From Piscinibacter sp. XHJ-5 (GTDB lineage Bacteria; Pseudomonadota; Gammaproteobacteria; Burkholderiales; Burkholderiaceae_C), in NCBI RefSeq assembly GCF_029855045.1, contig NZ_CP123228.1, positions 2,666,001-2,730,000 on the forward strand: DNA of 64,000 nucleotides, read 5' to 3'. Shown here one piece after another: positions 1 through 9,994 of this stretch; position 1 is the first letter of the stretch; each line of letters begins with the position of its first letter. A program made the position numbers and the translations under genes. The notes under the pieces were generated by a model. That model saw nothing but the letters and a program-made list of their open reading frames with translations. It searched no databases and had not been told where the DNA came from.

Positions 1-1
1 G

Positions 2-676
2 CTGCTGGCAGCCATGCGAGAGGCGGTGGAGCAGGGCAGCCGCGCGATCGTGCTGCGCAGCGCGCTGCGGCACTTCTCGGCCGGCGCGGACCTCAACCTC
101 TTCTCGGCGCGCATCGATTCACAAGGCAAGGCGGTGATGAGCCCGCTCGAGACGCTGCGAGGCCTCGAGACGCTGCCGGTCCCGATCGTCGCGAGCGTGC
201 ACGGCGTCTGCCTCGGCGGCGGCTTCGAGCTGGCGCTCGCCAGCGACTACATCGTCGCGGCGGCCTCCGCGAAGATCGGCTCGGTCGAGGCGACGCTGGG
301 CCTGCATCCGCTGATGGGCGGCATCCAGCGCCAGGTGCAGCGCGCCGGCATGGCGCGCGCGAAGGAGATGTCCATGCTCGCGCGCCGCTACGACGCGGCG
401 ACGCTCGAGCGCTGGGGCCTCATCAACCTGGTGGTGCCCGACGAACAGCTCGACGACGCCACGATGTCCATCGCGAGGGAACTGGCGAACGGCCCGACGC
501 TGGCGCACGCGGCGACCAAGCAGCTCGCGTCGATCGCGGCCAACGAAGGCGTGGACGCGGCCGACGAAGCGATGCTCGAGCTGCAGAAGCCCATCTGGGC
601 TTCCGCGGACCTCAAGGCCGGACTGGCGTCCTTCCGCGCCAACGGCCCCGGCCTGGCTCAGTTCGAGGGGCGCTGA
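2..676 (+). CDS. enoyl-CoA hydratase/isomerase family protein (5'-truncated by window edge)
   Basis: This crotonase-fold enzyme probably hydrates or isomerises an acyl-CoA intermediate in the cytoplasm. The reading frame is already open at base 2, so the true start lies outside the window; about 225 residues are visible against roughly 260 for the family. Seen in the sequence are the first oxyanion-hole motif FSAGADL, the second block VCLGGGFELALASDY with its glycines and Glu, and SVEATLGLHPLMGG, which carries the second acidic position. The stop is followed after two bases by the start of the CoA-transferase gene, so the two are co-transcribed. The substrate cannot be told from sequence. The context (CoA-transferase, molybdenum hydroxylase) points to a beta-oxidation-like step on an aromatic-derived acyl-CoA. 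Confidence 0.9.
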   Translation: MLAAMREAVEQGSRAIVLRSALRHFSAGADLNLFSARIDSQGKAVMSPLETLRGLETLPVPIVASVHGVCLGGGFELALASDYIVAAASAKIGSVEATLGLHPLMGGIQRQVQRAGMARAKEMSMLARRYDAATLERWGLINLVVPDEQLDDATMSIARELANGPTLAHAATKQLASIAANEGVDAADEAMLELQKPIWASADLKAGLASFRANGPGLAQFEGR

Positions 677-678
677 GC

Positions 679-1944
679 ATGGCCGGCCCTCTGCAGGGAG
701 TGAAGGTCGTCGACTTCTCGCGCGTGCTCGCAGGCCCGCTCTGCGCGCGCACGCTCGCCGATCTCGGCGCCGAAGTGATCAAGATCGAGCCGCCGCGTCC
801 CGACGTGTCGCGATTCGCCTTTCCCTTCGACGACGGCATGTCCGGCTACTACGCGCAGCAGAACGCCGGCAAGCGCAACGTCAGCATCGACCTCAACGTG
901 GCCGGTGCGCGCGAGCTGGTGCTCAAGCTGTGCGACACCGCCGACGTGGTCGTCGAGAACTTTCGCGCCGGCACGCTGAAGTTCTTCGGACTGGACTACG
1001 AAACGCTGTCGCGGCGCAACCCGCGCCTGGTCTACGTCTCCATCACCGGCTACGGGCAGGGAGGGCCGTGGGCTTCGCGCATGGCTTATGCCCCGACCGT
1101 GCAGGCCGAAGCAGGCTTCACGCACAACACGCTGCGCCACTTCGGCGACGGGTTGAGCCGGCCGCAGACCGATGCGCTGTCGCACGCCGATGTCTACGCC
1201 GGGCTGCAGGCGGCCATCGCCGTGCTCGCGGCGCTGAAGCGCCGCGAGGTGACCGGCCGCGGACAGCACATCGACGTCGCGATGGCCGCCGTGCTGATGT
1301 CGATCAACGAGCGCGCACACGTCGACCTGTCCGATATCGACACGGGCGCCGAACCGGCGGTCCTCGGCGCCACCGACGGCCCGTTCTTCCGCGGCCCCGG
1401 TGGAGAGCAGTTCGTTGCGGCGCAGAGCCTGGTCGGCAGTCTGACTTTCCCGAACTACCTGCGCGCGATGCGTCGCGCCGACCTGGCTCGCGACCCGCGC
1501 TTCGAGTCAGCCGCGCTGCGCCTGCAGAACTTCGCCGCGCTGCATGCGGTGGTCCAGACGTGGATCCTCACCTTCCGCGACATGGAGGCGCTGGACGCCC
1601 AGCTCGACGAAGCCAAGATCGCCATCGGCCAGGTCCGCACCCTGAAGGAGCTGGCCGACAGCGAATGGGCCGAGTACTGGGGCGCGGTGCATGAAGTGCC
1701 CGACCGGCGCGGCGGCACCTACAGGCTGCAAGGGCGACCGTGGCGCTTCTCCGAAGACGGGTTGAGCGCGCCGGGCCTTCCGGCGTTTCGCGGCGAACAC
1801 AACGCCGAGGTGTTCGCCGAGCTGGGCCTGAGCCGGCAGGAAATCCAGCATTCCATCGACGCCGGCATGCTCATCGAGCACTCGCACGCGACGCCGCCGG
1901 CACCCAGCCCTGCGGGAGCGCGCGCGGAAGAGGTCGCTGCTTAG
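679..1944 (+). CDS. CaiB/BaiF family III CoA-transferase
   Basis: This enzyme moves CoA between carboxylic acids, probably activating the pathway acid or its product for the hydratase encoded just upstream. The 421-residue length is normal for the family. The N-terminus holds the classic PLQGVKVVDFSRVLAGPL and LGAEVIKIEPP blocks. The segment SHADVYAGLQAA carries the likely catalytic Asp, about residue 171, which forms the acyl anhydride in this family. The ATG lies two bases after the upstream stop, indicating translational coupling. The C-terminal 25 residues are Ala/Pro-rich and probably disordered. The donor and acceptor acids are unknown. Confidence 0.92.
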   Translation: MAGPLQGVKVVDFSRVLAGPLCARTLADLGAEVIKIEPPRPDVSRFAFPFDDGMSGYYAQQNAGKRNVSIDLNVAGARELVLKLCDTADVVVENFRAGTLKFFGLDYETLSRRNPRLVYVSITGYGQGGPWASRMAYAPTVQAEAGFTHNTLRHFGDGLSRPQTDALSHADVYAGLQAAIAVLAALKRREVTGRGQHIDVAMAAVLMSINERAHVDLSDIDTGAEPAVLGATDGPFFRGPGGEQFVAAQSLVGSLTFPNYLRAMRRADLARDPRFESAALRLQNFAALHAVVQTWILTFRDMEALDAQLDEAKIAIGQVRTLKELADSEWAEYWGAVHEVPDRRGGTYRLQGRPWRFSEDGLSAPGLPAFRGEHNAEVFAELGLSRQEIQHSIDAGMLIEHSHATPPAPSPAGARAEEVAA

Positions 1945-1964
1945 TCAACTTCCAGGAGCACTGC

Positions 1965-2957
1965 ATGAAAGATGCACTTCGCAAGGTGCGGCGCCGCGGC
2001 ATGGCCATCTGCCTCGGGCTGCTTCTTCCGGCCGCGATGGCCCAGACGCCTTCGCCCGACAAGCCCTGGCCAAGCGCTCCGATCAAGGTCATCGTGCCGT
2101 ATGCGCCCGGCGGCGGCACCGACGTCGCGGCGCGTCTCATGGCCCGCAAGCTGCAGGAGTCGCTGAAGCAGACCGTCATCGTCGACAACCGCCCCGGCGG
2201 CAGATCCATCATCGCGTACGAGGCGGCGCTGCGCGAACCCGCCGACGGCCACACGTTCGTGTTCAACAACTCGTCGCACAGCGTGCAGGCGACGTACAAG
2301 CGTCTGCCGTACGACATCGTGGCCGACTTCGTTCCGGTCTCGCCGATCGCGAATTCTTCTGTCGTGCTCGTGGTGCCGCCGGATTCGGCCGCCAAGACGC
2401 TGCAAGAGTTCGTCGAGCAGGTGCGGCAGAAGCCGGCGAAGGTCGCGTTCGGCTCGTTCGGCGTCGGAACGACCTCGCATCTCTACGGCGAGATCCTGAA
2501 CGCGGCCGCCCGCATCGACATGCTTCACATCGCCTACAAGGGATCGGCTCCGGCCCTGAGCGACCTGATGGGCGGCCATGTGCAGGCGCTCTTCGTCGAC
2601 GGCATTGCCGCCAAGCCCCTGGTCGAGAGCGGCAAGGTCCGCGCGCTGGCCATCACCGGTGTCAAGCGCTGGAAGGCCTATCCGACCGTGCCGACCTTCG
2701 GCGAGCTCGGTTATGCGGACCTGGGCAAGCCAGGCTGGTGGGGCTTCGTCGCCCGCAAGAGCGTGCCGCCGCAGATCGTCGCGCGCATGAGCGAAGAGAT
2801 CCGCAAGATCGTCGCGATGCCCGACGTCGCCGCCGCCCTCGGCGAACTCGGCGCCGAAGCCCATGCGGACACGCCGGCCGACTTCGCCGCCACCGTGCAA
2901 GGCGACGTAGTGCGCTGGAGGCGCATCGTGCAGGACCGCAACCTGTCGGTCGAGTAG
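1965..2957 (+). CDS. Bug/TctC-family tripartite tricarboxylate transporter substrate-binding protein
   Basis: Periplasmic solute receptor of the Bug family (330 residues), which binds carboxylates or aromatic acids for uptake or sensing. The start has AGGAG about eight bases upstream. Residues 1-26 form a signal peptide with a basic n-region, a hydrophobic core and AMA before the cut. The mature protein opens with the family block PIKVIVPYAPGGGTDVAARL and contains LPYD and MLHIAYKGSAPALSDLMGG, all hallmarks. No TctA/TctB membrane partners lie nearby. That is usual for the many orphan Bug proteins of Burkholderiales, and here the AAHS permease of the same operon may do the transport. The ligand is presumably the operon substrate. 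Confidence 0.93.
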   Translation: MKDALRKVRRRGMAICLGLLLPAAMAQTPSPDKPWPSAPIKVIVPYAPGGGTDVAARLMARKLQESLKQTVIVDNRPGGRSIIAYEAALREPADGHTFVFNNSSHSVQATYKRLPYDIVADFVPVSPIANSSVVLVVPPDSAAKTLQEFVEQVRQKPAKVAFGSFGVGTTSHLYGEILNAAARIDMLHIAYKGSAPALSDLMGGHVQALFVDGIAAKPLVESGKVRALAITGVKRWKAYPTVPTFGELGYADLGKPGWWGFVARKSVPPQIVARMSEEIRKIVAMPDVAAALGELGAEAHADTPADFAATVQGDVVRWRRIVQDRNLSVE

Positions 2958-2968
2958 ACGGAGGCCGA

Positions 2969-4287
2969 ATGATCGCGATCGATTACACGCACGCCGAAGA
3001 TGCGCGCAGCTGGGTTGCCGGCGCGGACGCAGCGGGTTGCGACTTCCCCATCCAGAACTTGCCGCTTGGCGTCTTCCATGCGGGTGGCGAGACCAGTGCC
3101 CGCGTCGGCGTGGCCATCGGCGACCAGATCCTCGACCTTGCTGCAGCGCTGGACCACGACCTGCTGCCCGAGCTTCGCTCCCTGGAGGCGGACCTGCGCA
3201 GCGACAGCCTCAATGCGCTGATGGCGCGAGGCCAAGTGCATCGCCGACTGCTGCGCCATGCCGTGTTCGCGCTGCTGGAGGCCGGCAGCCTGCACCAGGC
3301 CCGCGCCAGTGCGTGCCTGGTGCCCATGAAGGCAGTGCAGATGCGGCTGCCCGTGCGCATCGGCGACTTCACCGACTTCTTCACCTCCATCCATCACGCG
3401 CGGCGTACTGGGGAGCTCTCGCGGCCCGATGCGCCGGTGCTGCCCAACTTCCGTCATATGCCGATCGGCTACCACGGCCGTGCGTCGTCGGTGGTGGAAA
3501 GCGGCGTGCCTTGCGTGCGGCCCGAGGGACAGGCCGCCGGCACGAACGGGGACACGCGCTACGTGCCCAGCGACAAGCTCGACTTCGAGCTCGAGGTCGG
3601 GTGCTACGTCAGCCAGGGCAATGCGCTCGGAACCACGATCGCCCTGGACGATGCGGACCAGCACGTGTTCGGGCTGTCGCTCGTGAACGACTGGTCGGCG
3701 CGCGACATCCAGCGCTGGGAGAGCCAGCCCCTGGGTCCGTTTCTCGCCAAAAGCTTCATGACCACGGTATCGCCGTGGGTCGTGACCCTCGAGGCCCTGG
3801 CGCCGTTTCGCGGACCAGCCCGCGGCAGGCCCGAAGGCGAACCGCCGCTGTCTGCGGCGCTCACGTCCACCAAGCACGTCGCCGGCGGCGGCATCGAGAT
3901 CTCGCTGCAGGCGCTGCTCCAGACCGAGGCGATGCGCAAGCAGGGCATCGCGCCGGTGGTCATCGCCCAGCCGCGGTTCGGCGAGCAGTACTGGACGCTG
4001 TTCCAGATGCTCACCCACCATGCAAGCAACGGCTGCAACCTGCGAACCGGCGACCTGCTGTCCAGCGGCACGGTGTCGGGACGGGACCGCGCGGACAGCG
4101 GTTGCCTGCTCGAGCTGACAGTCGGCGGCCGCGAGCCCCTGCGCCTGCCTGCCGGCGAAACACGCACCTTCCTGCACGACGGCGACATCGTGTGCCTGCG
4201 CGGCATTTGCGAGGGCCCGGGTTTCAGGTCCATCGGCTTCGGCGACTGCACGGCGCAGGTCGTCTCGATGAACGGAAGGAGCAGGGC

Positions 4288-4291
<4 letters not shown>
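2969..4291 (+). CDS. fahA: fumarylacetoacetase-type hydrolase
   Basis: Cytoplasmic metal-dependent C-C hydrolase of the fumarylacetoacetase (FAH) family, which cleaves beta-diketo acids such as fumarylacetoacetate. The 440-residue length fits true fumarylacetoacetase rather than the shorter FAHD-type enzymes. Seen are IGDFTDFFTSIHHA with metal Asp136 and catalytic His143, PIGYHGRASSVV, the metal ligands Glu207 and Glu209 in DFELEVG, and LVNDWSARDIQRWE. The start is ATG with GGAGG about five bases upstream. No homogentisate dioxygenase gene is seen nearby, so the enzyme may act on another ring-cleavage product, which is an inference. Its stop overlaps the next start (ATGA), so it is coupled to the molybdenum hydroxylase genes. 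Confidence 0.9.
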
Positions 4292-4799
<508 letters not shown>

Positions 4800-4803
<4 letters not shown>

Positions 4804-7184
4804 GCAAGCTCGACTCCATGCATGCCGCGCTGATCGGGCAGTCGGTGCGGCGGCGAGAGGATCCTCGCTTTCTCACAGGCCGTGGCCGCTACACCGACGA
4901 TGTCCCGATGGCGCGCCTCGCGCATGCCGCGGTGCTGCGCTCACCCTACGGCCACGCCTTGATCCGGTCGATCGACACCTCGGCCGCGCTGGCGATGGAG
5001 GGCGTGATCGGCGTCCTGACCTATGCCGACATCGCAGGCAAGGTCGGCGACATCCGGCCCAACTGGGTGATCGGCGATTCGATCGTGCCGCCCCATCCGC
5101 CGCTTGCTTCCGACCGCACCCGCTATGTCGGCGAGGCCGTGGCGCTCGTCGTCGCGAACACGCGCCAGCAGGCGGCGGACGCGCTGGAGGCGATCGAGGT
5201 CGACTACGACGTGCTGCCGGCGGTGGTCGACGAAGAGGCGGCGCTCGAGACGGGCGCGCCGCAGCTGCACGCCAACGTCCCGGGCAACCTCATCGGCACC
5301 TACAAGGCCAGCGGAGGCGACTACGCCGCTGCGGCTGCAGCCGCCCACAAGCTCGTGACGGTGAGGCTGGTCAACCAGCGTCTCATACCGAGCGCCATCG
5401 AGCCGCGCGCCGTGCGCGCCAGCTACGACGCTCTCGACGAGCGGCTGACGATCCATCTGCCGACGCAGGTGCCGCACATGCACAGGCGCTGGCTCGCGGA
5501 GACGCTGCGCTGGCCCGAGCACCGCCTTCGCCTCGTCGCGCCGGACATCGGCGGCGGCTTCGGCTCGAAGATGCACCTCTATGCCGAGGAGATCCTGGTG
5601 GCGTTCGCGGCGCGTCAGTTCGACCGGCCGGTCGGCTGGACCGAGACGCGCAGCGAAGCCCACATGGCGACCACGCACGGACGGGCGCATGTCGAGAACG
5701 TCGAGGCCGCGGTGAGCCGCGACGGCCGCGTGCTCGGCATCAAGCTGCGCTCGGTGGCCAACATGGGGGCCTACCTGTCCAACATGGCCACGGGCATCCC
5801 GACGAACAACACGGTCACGTTCATCTGCGGCAACTACGACATCCCGGCGATGGATGCCGAGGTGCGCCTGGTCGTGACCAACACGACGCCGGTCGATGCG
5901 TATCGAGGAGCGGGGCGCCCCGAGGCCTCGTACATCATCGAGCGGACCATGGATGCCGTGGCGCACGAGCTCGGCATGGATCCCGTCGAGCTGAGGCGCA
6001 TCAACCTCATCCGCTCGCACCAGTTTCCGTACACGCCGTACGGTCACCCGGTGCTGCGCTGGGACAGCGGCAACTACGAAGGCTGCCTCGAAAGCGCCGT
6101 GACGGCGATCGACCATGCCGGATGGCGCAAGCGCCAGGCCGAGCTGCGAACGCAAGGCCGCTACGTCGGAATCGCGGTGACGTGCTACATGGAAGTCGTC
6201 GGCATGGGCAACTCGAGGACGCTCAGTGCGCGCGGGTTCGACCGCGGCGGCTGGGAGAGCGCTCAGGTGCGCGTGCATTCGGACGGCAAGGTGACGCTGT
6301 TCTCCGGCTCGATGCCGCAGGGGCACGGTCACGCCACGACCTTCGCGCAGATCGTCGGCGACGCGCTGCAGCTGCCGATGGATCACATCGACGTGGTCCA
6401 GGGGGACACCGACAGGGTGCCGGCCGGACACGGCACGTTCAACTCGCGGTCGGTTGCGGTGGGCGGGTCGGCCGCCCACACCGCCGCACGCAAGGTCCTG
6501 GACAAGGCGATGAAGATCGCCGCCGCCATGCTCGAAGCCGAGCCGCAGACGGTGGACTACGCCGGCGGGACGTTCTTCGTGAAGGACCAGCCGCAACGCA
6601 GCGTCGCTTTCGCGACGGTGGCCCGCACGGCGTACGTCGCCAACAAGCTGCCGGCCGGCATGGAAGCCGGGCTCGACGAGACGGTGTTCTACGAGCCGCG
6701 GGCGATGAGTGCGCCGCACGGCGCCCACGCCGCGGTGGTGGAAGTCGATATCGAGACCGGTGAAGTGCAGGTCCTGGACTACGTCGCCGTCGACGACGTC
6801 GGCGTCCTCATCAACCCGATGCTGTGCCACGGCCAGATGCACGGCGGCATCGCGCAGGGCATCGGCCAGGCCTTGTACGAGGGGGTCGACTACGACGAGA
6901 GCGGTCAGCTGCTGACCGGCACGCTGCTCGATTACGCGGTGCCGAAGAGCGACCAGCTGCCGCGCATGCGGACGAGCTTCCAGGTCACGCCGTCGCCCAC
7001 GAATCCGCTGGGCGCCAAGGGCATCGGCGAAGCCGGATGCGTGGCAGCACCGACGGTGATCGTCGGCGCGGTCTGCGACGCCCTGTCGGGCTTCGGCATC
7101 ACGCACATCGACATGCCGTTGACGCCGCCGAAGGTGTGGCAGGCCATACGCGCCGGCCGTTCGCGAGCGCAAGCCAGGAGCTGA
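4800..7184 (+). CDS. molybdenum hydroxylase large subunit (form II CoxL-like)
   Basis: Molybdopterin-cytosine-dinucleotide-type catalytic subunit, 794 residues. It begins with the typical GQSVRRREDPRFLTGRGRY block and holds the cofactor-binding region IGGGFGSKMH. The active-site loop reads AYRGAGR at residues 367-373. True CO dehydrogenases carry a Cys loop there (AYXCSFR), so this is not a CO dehydrogenase. The general-base Glu in GIGEAG (about residue 744) is present. Family knowledge places such form II enzymes among hydroxylases of aldehydes, N-heterocycles and aromatic acids. It is encoded between its Fe-S and FAD subunits, with the CoxG and XdhC accessory genes downstream. The substrate is unknown. 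Confidence 0.95.
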
Positions 7185-7189
7185 ACGCA

Positions 7190-8068
7190 ATGATTCCAAG
7201 TGCTTTCGACTATGTCAGGCCCGACAGCCTGTCCGACGCCCTGGCCCTGCTCGCGCGCCACCGCGACGCCGCCAAGCCGATGTCCGGCGGCCACTCACTG
7301 CTGCCGATGATGAAGCTGCGGCTGGCTGCTCCCGACCTCGTCGTCGACGTCAATGAGCTGGGCGAGCTGCACGGCATCACGGTCGGCAGGAACGAAGTCG
7401 TCGTCGGCGCAGCGACGACGCATGCCACGCTGGAACACCATCCGGAAGTCGCTGCGGCGTTGCCGTTGATGCCGGTCGTGGCGTGCCAGATCGCCGACGC
7501 GACGGTGCGCAACCGGGGCACGCTCGGCGGCTCTCTCGCCCATGCGGACCCTTCGGCCGACTGGCCTGCCGCCATGCTGGCGCAGAACGCCGTCTTCGAG
7601 GTGGCGGGCTCGTCGGGTTCGCGCTCCATCGCGGCGCGCGACTTCTTCAAGGGCTTGTTCGAGACGGCGCTGCAACCGGGCGAGCTGATCGTCGCCGTGC
7701 GTATCCCGGTCGCCGCGAACACGCGCGTGGCCTATCGGAAGTTTCGCCATCCCGCATCGGGCTATGCCGTCGTCGGCGTGGCCGTTGTCCTCGACTACGA
7801 CAAAGGGCGCTGCGGCGGGGGATGCATCGCGATCACCGGCTTCGCCGACCACGCGTTTCGCGCCGAGCGTGCCGAAGCGGAGCTGTCGAAACACGTCGGC
7901 GAGCCGTCGCACATCGAGCGCCTGCTCGACCTCGCATTCGACGGCGTGGCGCCGATCGAAGACCGTTTCGCGGATGCCGAGTACCGCCTGCAACTGGCTC
8001 GCACCATGCTGCGCCGGGCGCTCGCAGATGCCCAGTCGTCCTTCAACCCCGCACGGAGTGCCGCATGA
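7190..8068 (+). CDS. molybdenum hydroxylase medium subunit, FAD-binding (CoxM-like)
   Basis: FAD-binding subunit of the hydroxylase, 292 residues, the normal size for CoxM-type proteins. The two FAD pyrophosphate motifs are clear: SGGHSLLPMMKLR near residues 32-44 and RNRGTLGGSLAHADPSAD near residues 107-124. The protein lacks the extra Cys-rich loop that 4-hydroxybenzoyl-CoA reductase beta subunits use for a [4Fe-4S] cluster, which argues against that enzyme. It hands electrons to an acceptor that cannot be inferred. The gene follows the large subunit by five bases and overlaps the permease start by four (ATGA). The order small-large-medium differs from the medium-small-large order of canonical cox operons. 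Confidence 0.95.
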   Translation: MIPSAFDYVRPDSLSDALALLARHRDAAKPMSGGHSLLPMMKLRLAAPDLVVDVNELGELHGITVGRNEVVVGAATTHATLEHHPEVAAALPLMPVVACQIADATVRNRGTLGGSLAHADPSADWPAAMLAQNAVFEVAGSSGSRSIAARDFFKGLFETALQPGELIVAVRIPVAANTRVAYRKFRHPASGYAVVGVAVVLDYDKGRCGGGCIAITGFADHAFRAERAEAELSKHVGEPSHIERLLDLAFDGVAPIEDRFADAEYRLQLARTMLRRALADAQSSFNPARSAA

Positions 8069-9432
8069 AGACTCAGCCTACCGCCTTGTCCGCCAGCCTG
8101 GACGTGCAGCAGTTCATCGACCACCGGCGATTCAGCGCTTACCAGGCGCTGGTCTTCGCGCTCTGCTTCCTGATCATGGTGGCGGACGGCTTCGATACCG
8201 CCGCGATGGGCTTCGTCGTGCCGGCACTCACCGGCGAGTGGGGCGTGGCCAGGCATGCGTTCGGTTCGGCCTTGAGCGCTTCGCTGGTGGGCCTCGCCAT
8301 CGGTGCGCTGGCGTCCGGCCCGATCGCCGACCGGTTCGGCCGCAAGCCCGTGCTGCTGGTGTCGGTGGCGCTGTTCGGCATCTTCAGCCTGGCCACCGTC
8401 TACGCTTCCTCGCTCGGCACGCTGACCGTCCTGCGCTTCATCACCGGGCTCGGGCTGGGGGCGGCGACGCCCAACGCCACGACGCTGCTGGCGGAGTGCG
8501 TTCCGGCGCGGCGGCGCGCGCTGCTGCTCAACGGCATGTTCTGCGGCTTCACGCTGGGCGCCGCGGCGGGCGGCTTTGCGGCAGCCGCGATCATGCCGGC
8601 GTTCGGATGGCGCGGCGTGTTCCTCGTCGGCGGCGTGGTGCCGTTGCTGCTGGTGGTGGTCTCGGCCTTCGCGCTGCCCGAGTCCATCCGCTTCATGATC
8701 GCGCGCGGGCGTCCGACCGAGCAGGTCAAGGCCGCGCTGCGCCGCCTCACCGGCGTCGATGAGATTGCCGCGACCCGCTTCTCGGTCGAAGAGGGCCAGC
8801 GGCAGCAGGCAGGCCGCTCGCCCGTCGTGCAGATCCTCTCCGGCGAGTTTCGCGTCGGCACGCCGATGCTGTGGCTGGCGTACTTCATGGGCGTGCTCGT
8901 GCTGTACCTGATCACCAGCTGGATGCCGACCTTGATCAAGGATTCGGGCGTCTCGCTGCGCAACGCCTCCATGGTCGCGGCGCTGTTTCCGCTCGGCGGC
9001 ACGCTGGGCGCCATTGCGTGCGGCTGGCTGATGGATAGGCGCAATCCGCATCGCATCATCGCCGGCGCCTTCTTCATCGCGGGGCTGCTGATGCTCGCGC
9101 TCGCACAGGCTCTCGGGCATCCCGTCGCGCTGTCAACGCTCACCTTCGCGTCGGGCCTCTTCACCGGCGCCGGGATCGTCTCCATGCCGGCGCTCGCCGC
9201 GCTGTACTACCCGACGCAGGCGCGGGCTTCCGGCGTGGCGTGGATGCTCGGGATCGGGCGGCTCGGGGGCATCCTCGGCGCGGCAGTCGGCGGTGTGCTG
9301 CTGCAGGCCGGCCTCGGGACCTCGACCATCCTGGCGATGCTTGCCGTGCCTGCCGTCATCGCGGCCGCGGCCGTGGTCCTCAAGGACTCGTCACGCAGCG
9401 CCAGGCCTGCGCCGGCGGTGGTGGGTGCCTGA
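8065..9432 (+). CDS. MFS transporter, aromatic acid:H+ symporter (AAHS) type
   Basis: Twelve-segment inner-membrane permease of 455 residues. The first helix carries DGFDTAAMGFVVPAL, the AAHS signature with a membrane Asp. The loop between helices 2 and 3 reads ADRFGRKPVLL, the general MFS motif. A hydrophilic central loop lies around residues 225-265. Characterised relatives (PcaK, BenK, MhpT type) import benzoate-like acids by proton symport. Translation is coupled to the FAD subunit gene (ATGA overlap). Its presence strongly suggests that the operon substrate is an aromatic or heterocyclic carboxylate. Confidence 0.92.
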   Translation: MKTQPTALSASLDVQQFIDHRRFSAYQALVFALCFLIMVADGFDTAAMGFVVPALTGEWGVARHAFGSALSASLVGLAIGALASGPIADRFGRKPVLLVSVALFGIFSLATVYASSLGTLTVLRFITGLGLGAATPNATTLLAECVPARRRALLLNGMFCGFTLGAAAGGFAAAAIMPAFGWRGVFLVGGVVPLLLVVVSAFALPESIRFMIARGRPTEQVKAALRRLTGVDEIAATRFSVEEGQRQQAGRSPVVQILSGEFRVGTPMLWLAYFMGVLVLYLITSWMPTLIKDSGVSLRNASMVAALFPLGGTLGAIACGWLMDRRNPHRIIAGAFFIAGLLMLALAQALGHPVALSTLTFASGLFTGAGIVSMPALAALYYPTQARASGVAWMLGIGRLGGILGAAVGGVLLQAGLGTSTILAMLAVPAVIAAAAVVLKDSSRSARPAPAVVGA

Positions 9433-9434
9433 CC

Positions 9435-9986
9435 ATGCAGCTGATTGGCGAACGATTGATCTGCGCGCCCATCGCCACGACGTGGCAGGCGCTGAACGAT
9501 CCCGAGGTGCTCCGGTCCTGCATCGCAGGATGCGAGTCGCTCGAACGCACCGGCGCTGATCTGCTCTCTGCAGTGATGGCCGTCAAGGTCGGTCCCGTCA
9601 GCGCCCGCTTCAAGGGAACGCTGAAGATGAGCGACGTCAAGCCGCCGCACAGCTACTCGATTGCGTTCGACGGGCGGGGTGGCGTGGCCGGCTTCGGAAG
9701 CGGCGTGGCGGAGGTGATGCTGTCGCAAGAGGAGAAGGGGACGCGCCTGCGCTACAAGGCGCAGGCCCAGGTCGGCGGAAAGTTGGCGCAAGTGGGCTCT
9801 CGTCTGGTCGATGCGGTCGCCGCCAAGATCACCGAGGATTTCTTCACCGCATTCGAGGCCCGGCTTCAGCCGCCGGCCGACGCCCCGCAGCCCGAGACCG
9901 AGGCGCCGCGCGGTGTTCCAGCCTGGGCATGGCTTGTGGGCGCCGTGCTGGTGTGTGCGGGCGCCTGGATCCTGACCCATTGGTAG
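9435..9986 (+). CDS. coxG: CoxG-like SRPBCC protein with C-terminal membrane anchor
   Basis: Carbon-monoxide-dehydrogenase subunit G family protein, 183 residues. The START/SRPBCC-like domain (residues 1-145) opens with QLIGERLICAPIATTWQALN and has the family block SCIAGCESLE. A Pro-rich linker follows, and a single C-terminal hydrophobic helix (about 160-180) ends close to the stop, suggesting tail anchoring on the cytoplasmic face. CoxG proteins are thought to recruit the mature molybdenum enzyme to the membrane so that it can pass electrons to quinone. It starts two bases after the permease stop, in the same operon. Confidence 0.9.
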   Translation: MQLIGERLICAPIATTWQALNDPEVLRSCIAGCESLERTGADLLSAVMAVKVGPVSARFKGTLKMSDVKPPHSYSIAFDGRGGVAGFGSGVAEVMLSQEEKGTRLRYKAQAQVGGKLAQVGSRLVDAVAAKITEDFFTAFEARLQPPADAPQPETEAPRGVPAWAWLVGAVLVCAGAWILTHW

Positions 9987-9994
9987 GAAAGCGG

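Noticed and set aside
119..508. Long antisense frames within the catabolic operon, here and in many other places
   Set aside because: They follow from high GC at third codon positions, have Arg/His/Ala-rich products without family motifs, and lie under genes with strong motif support.
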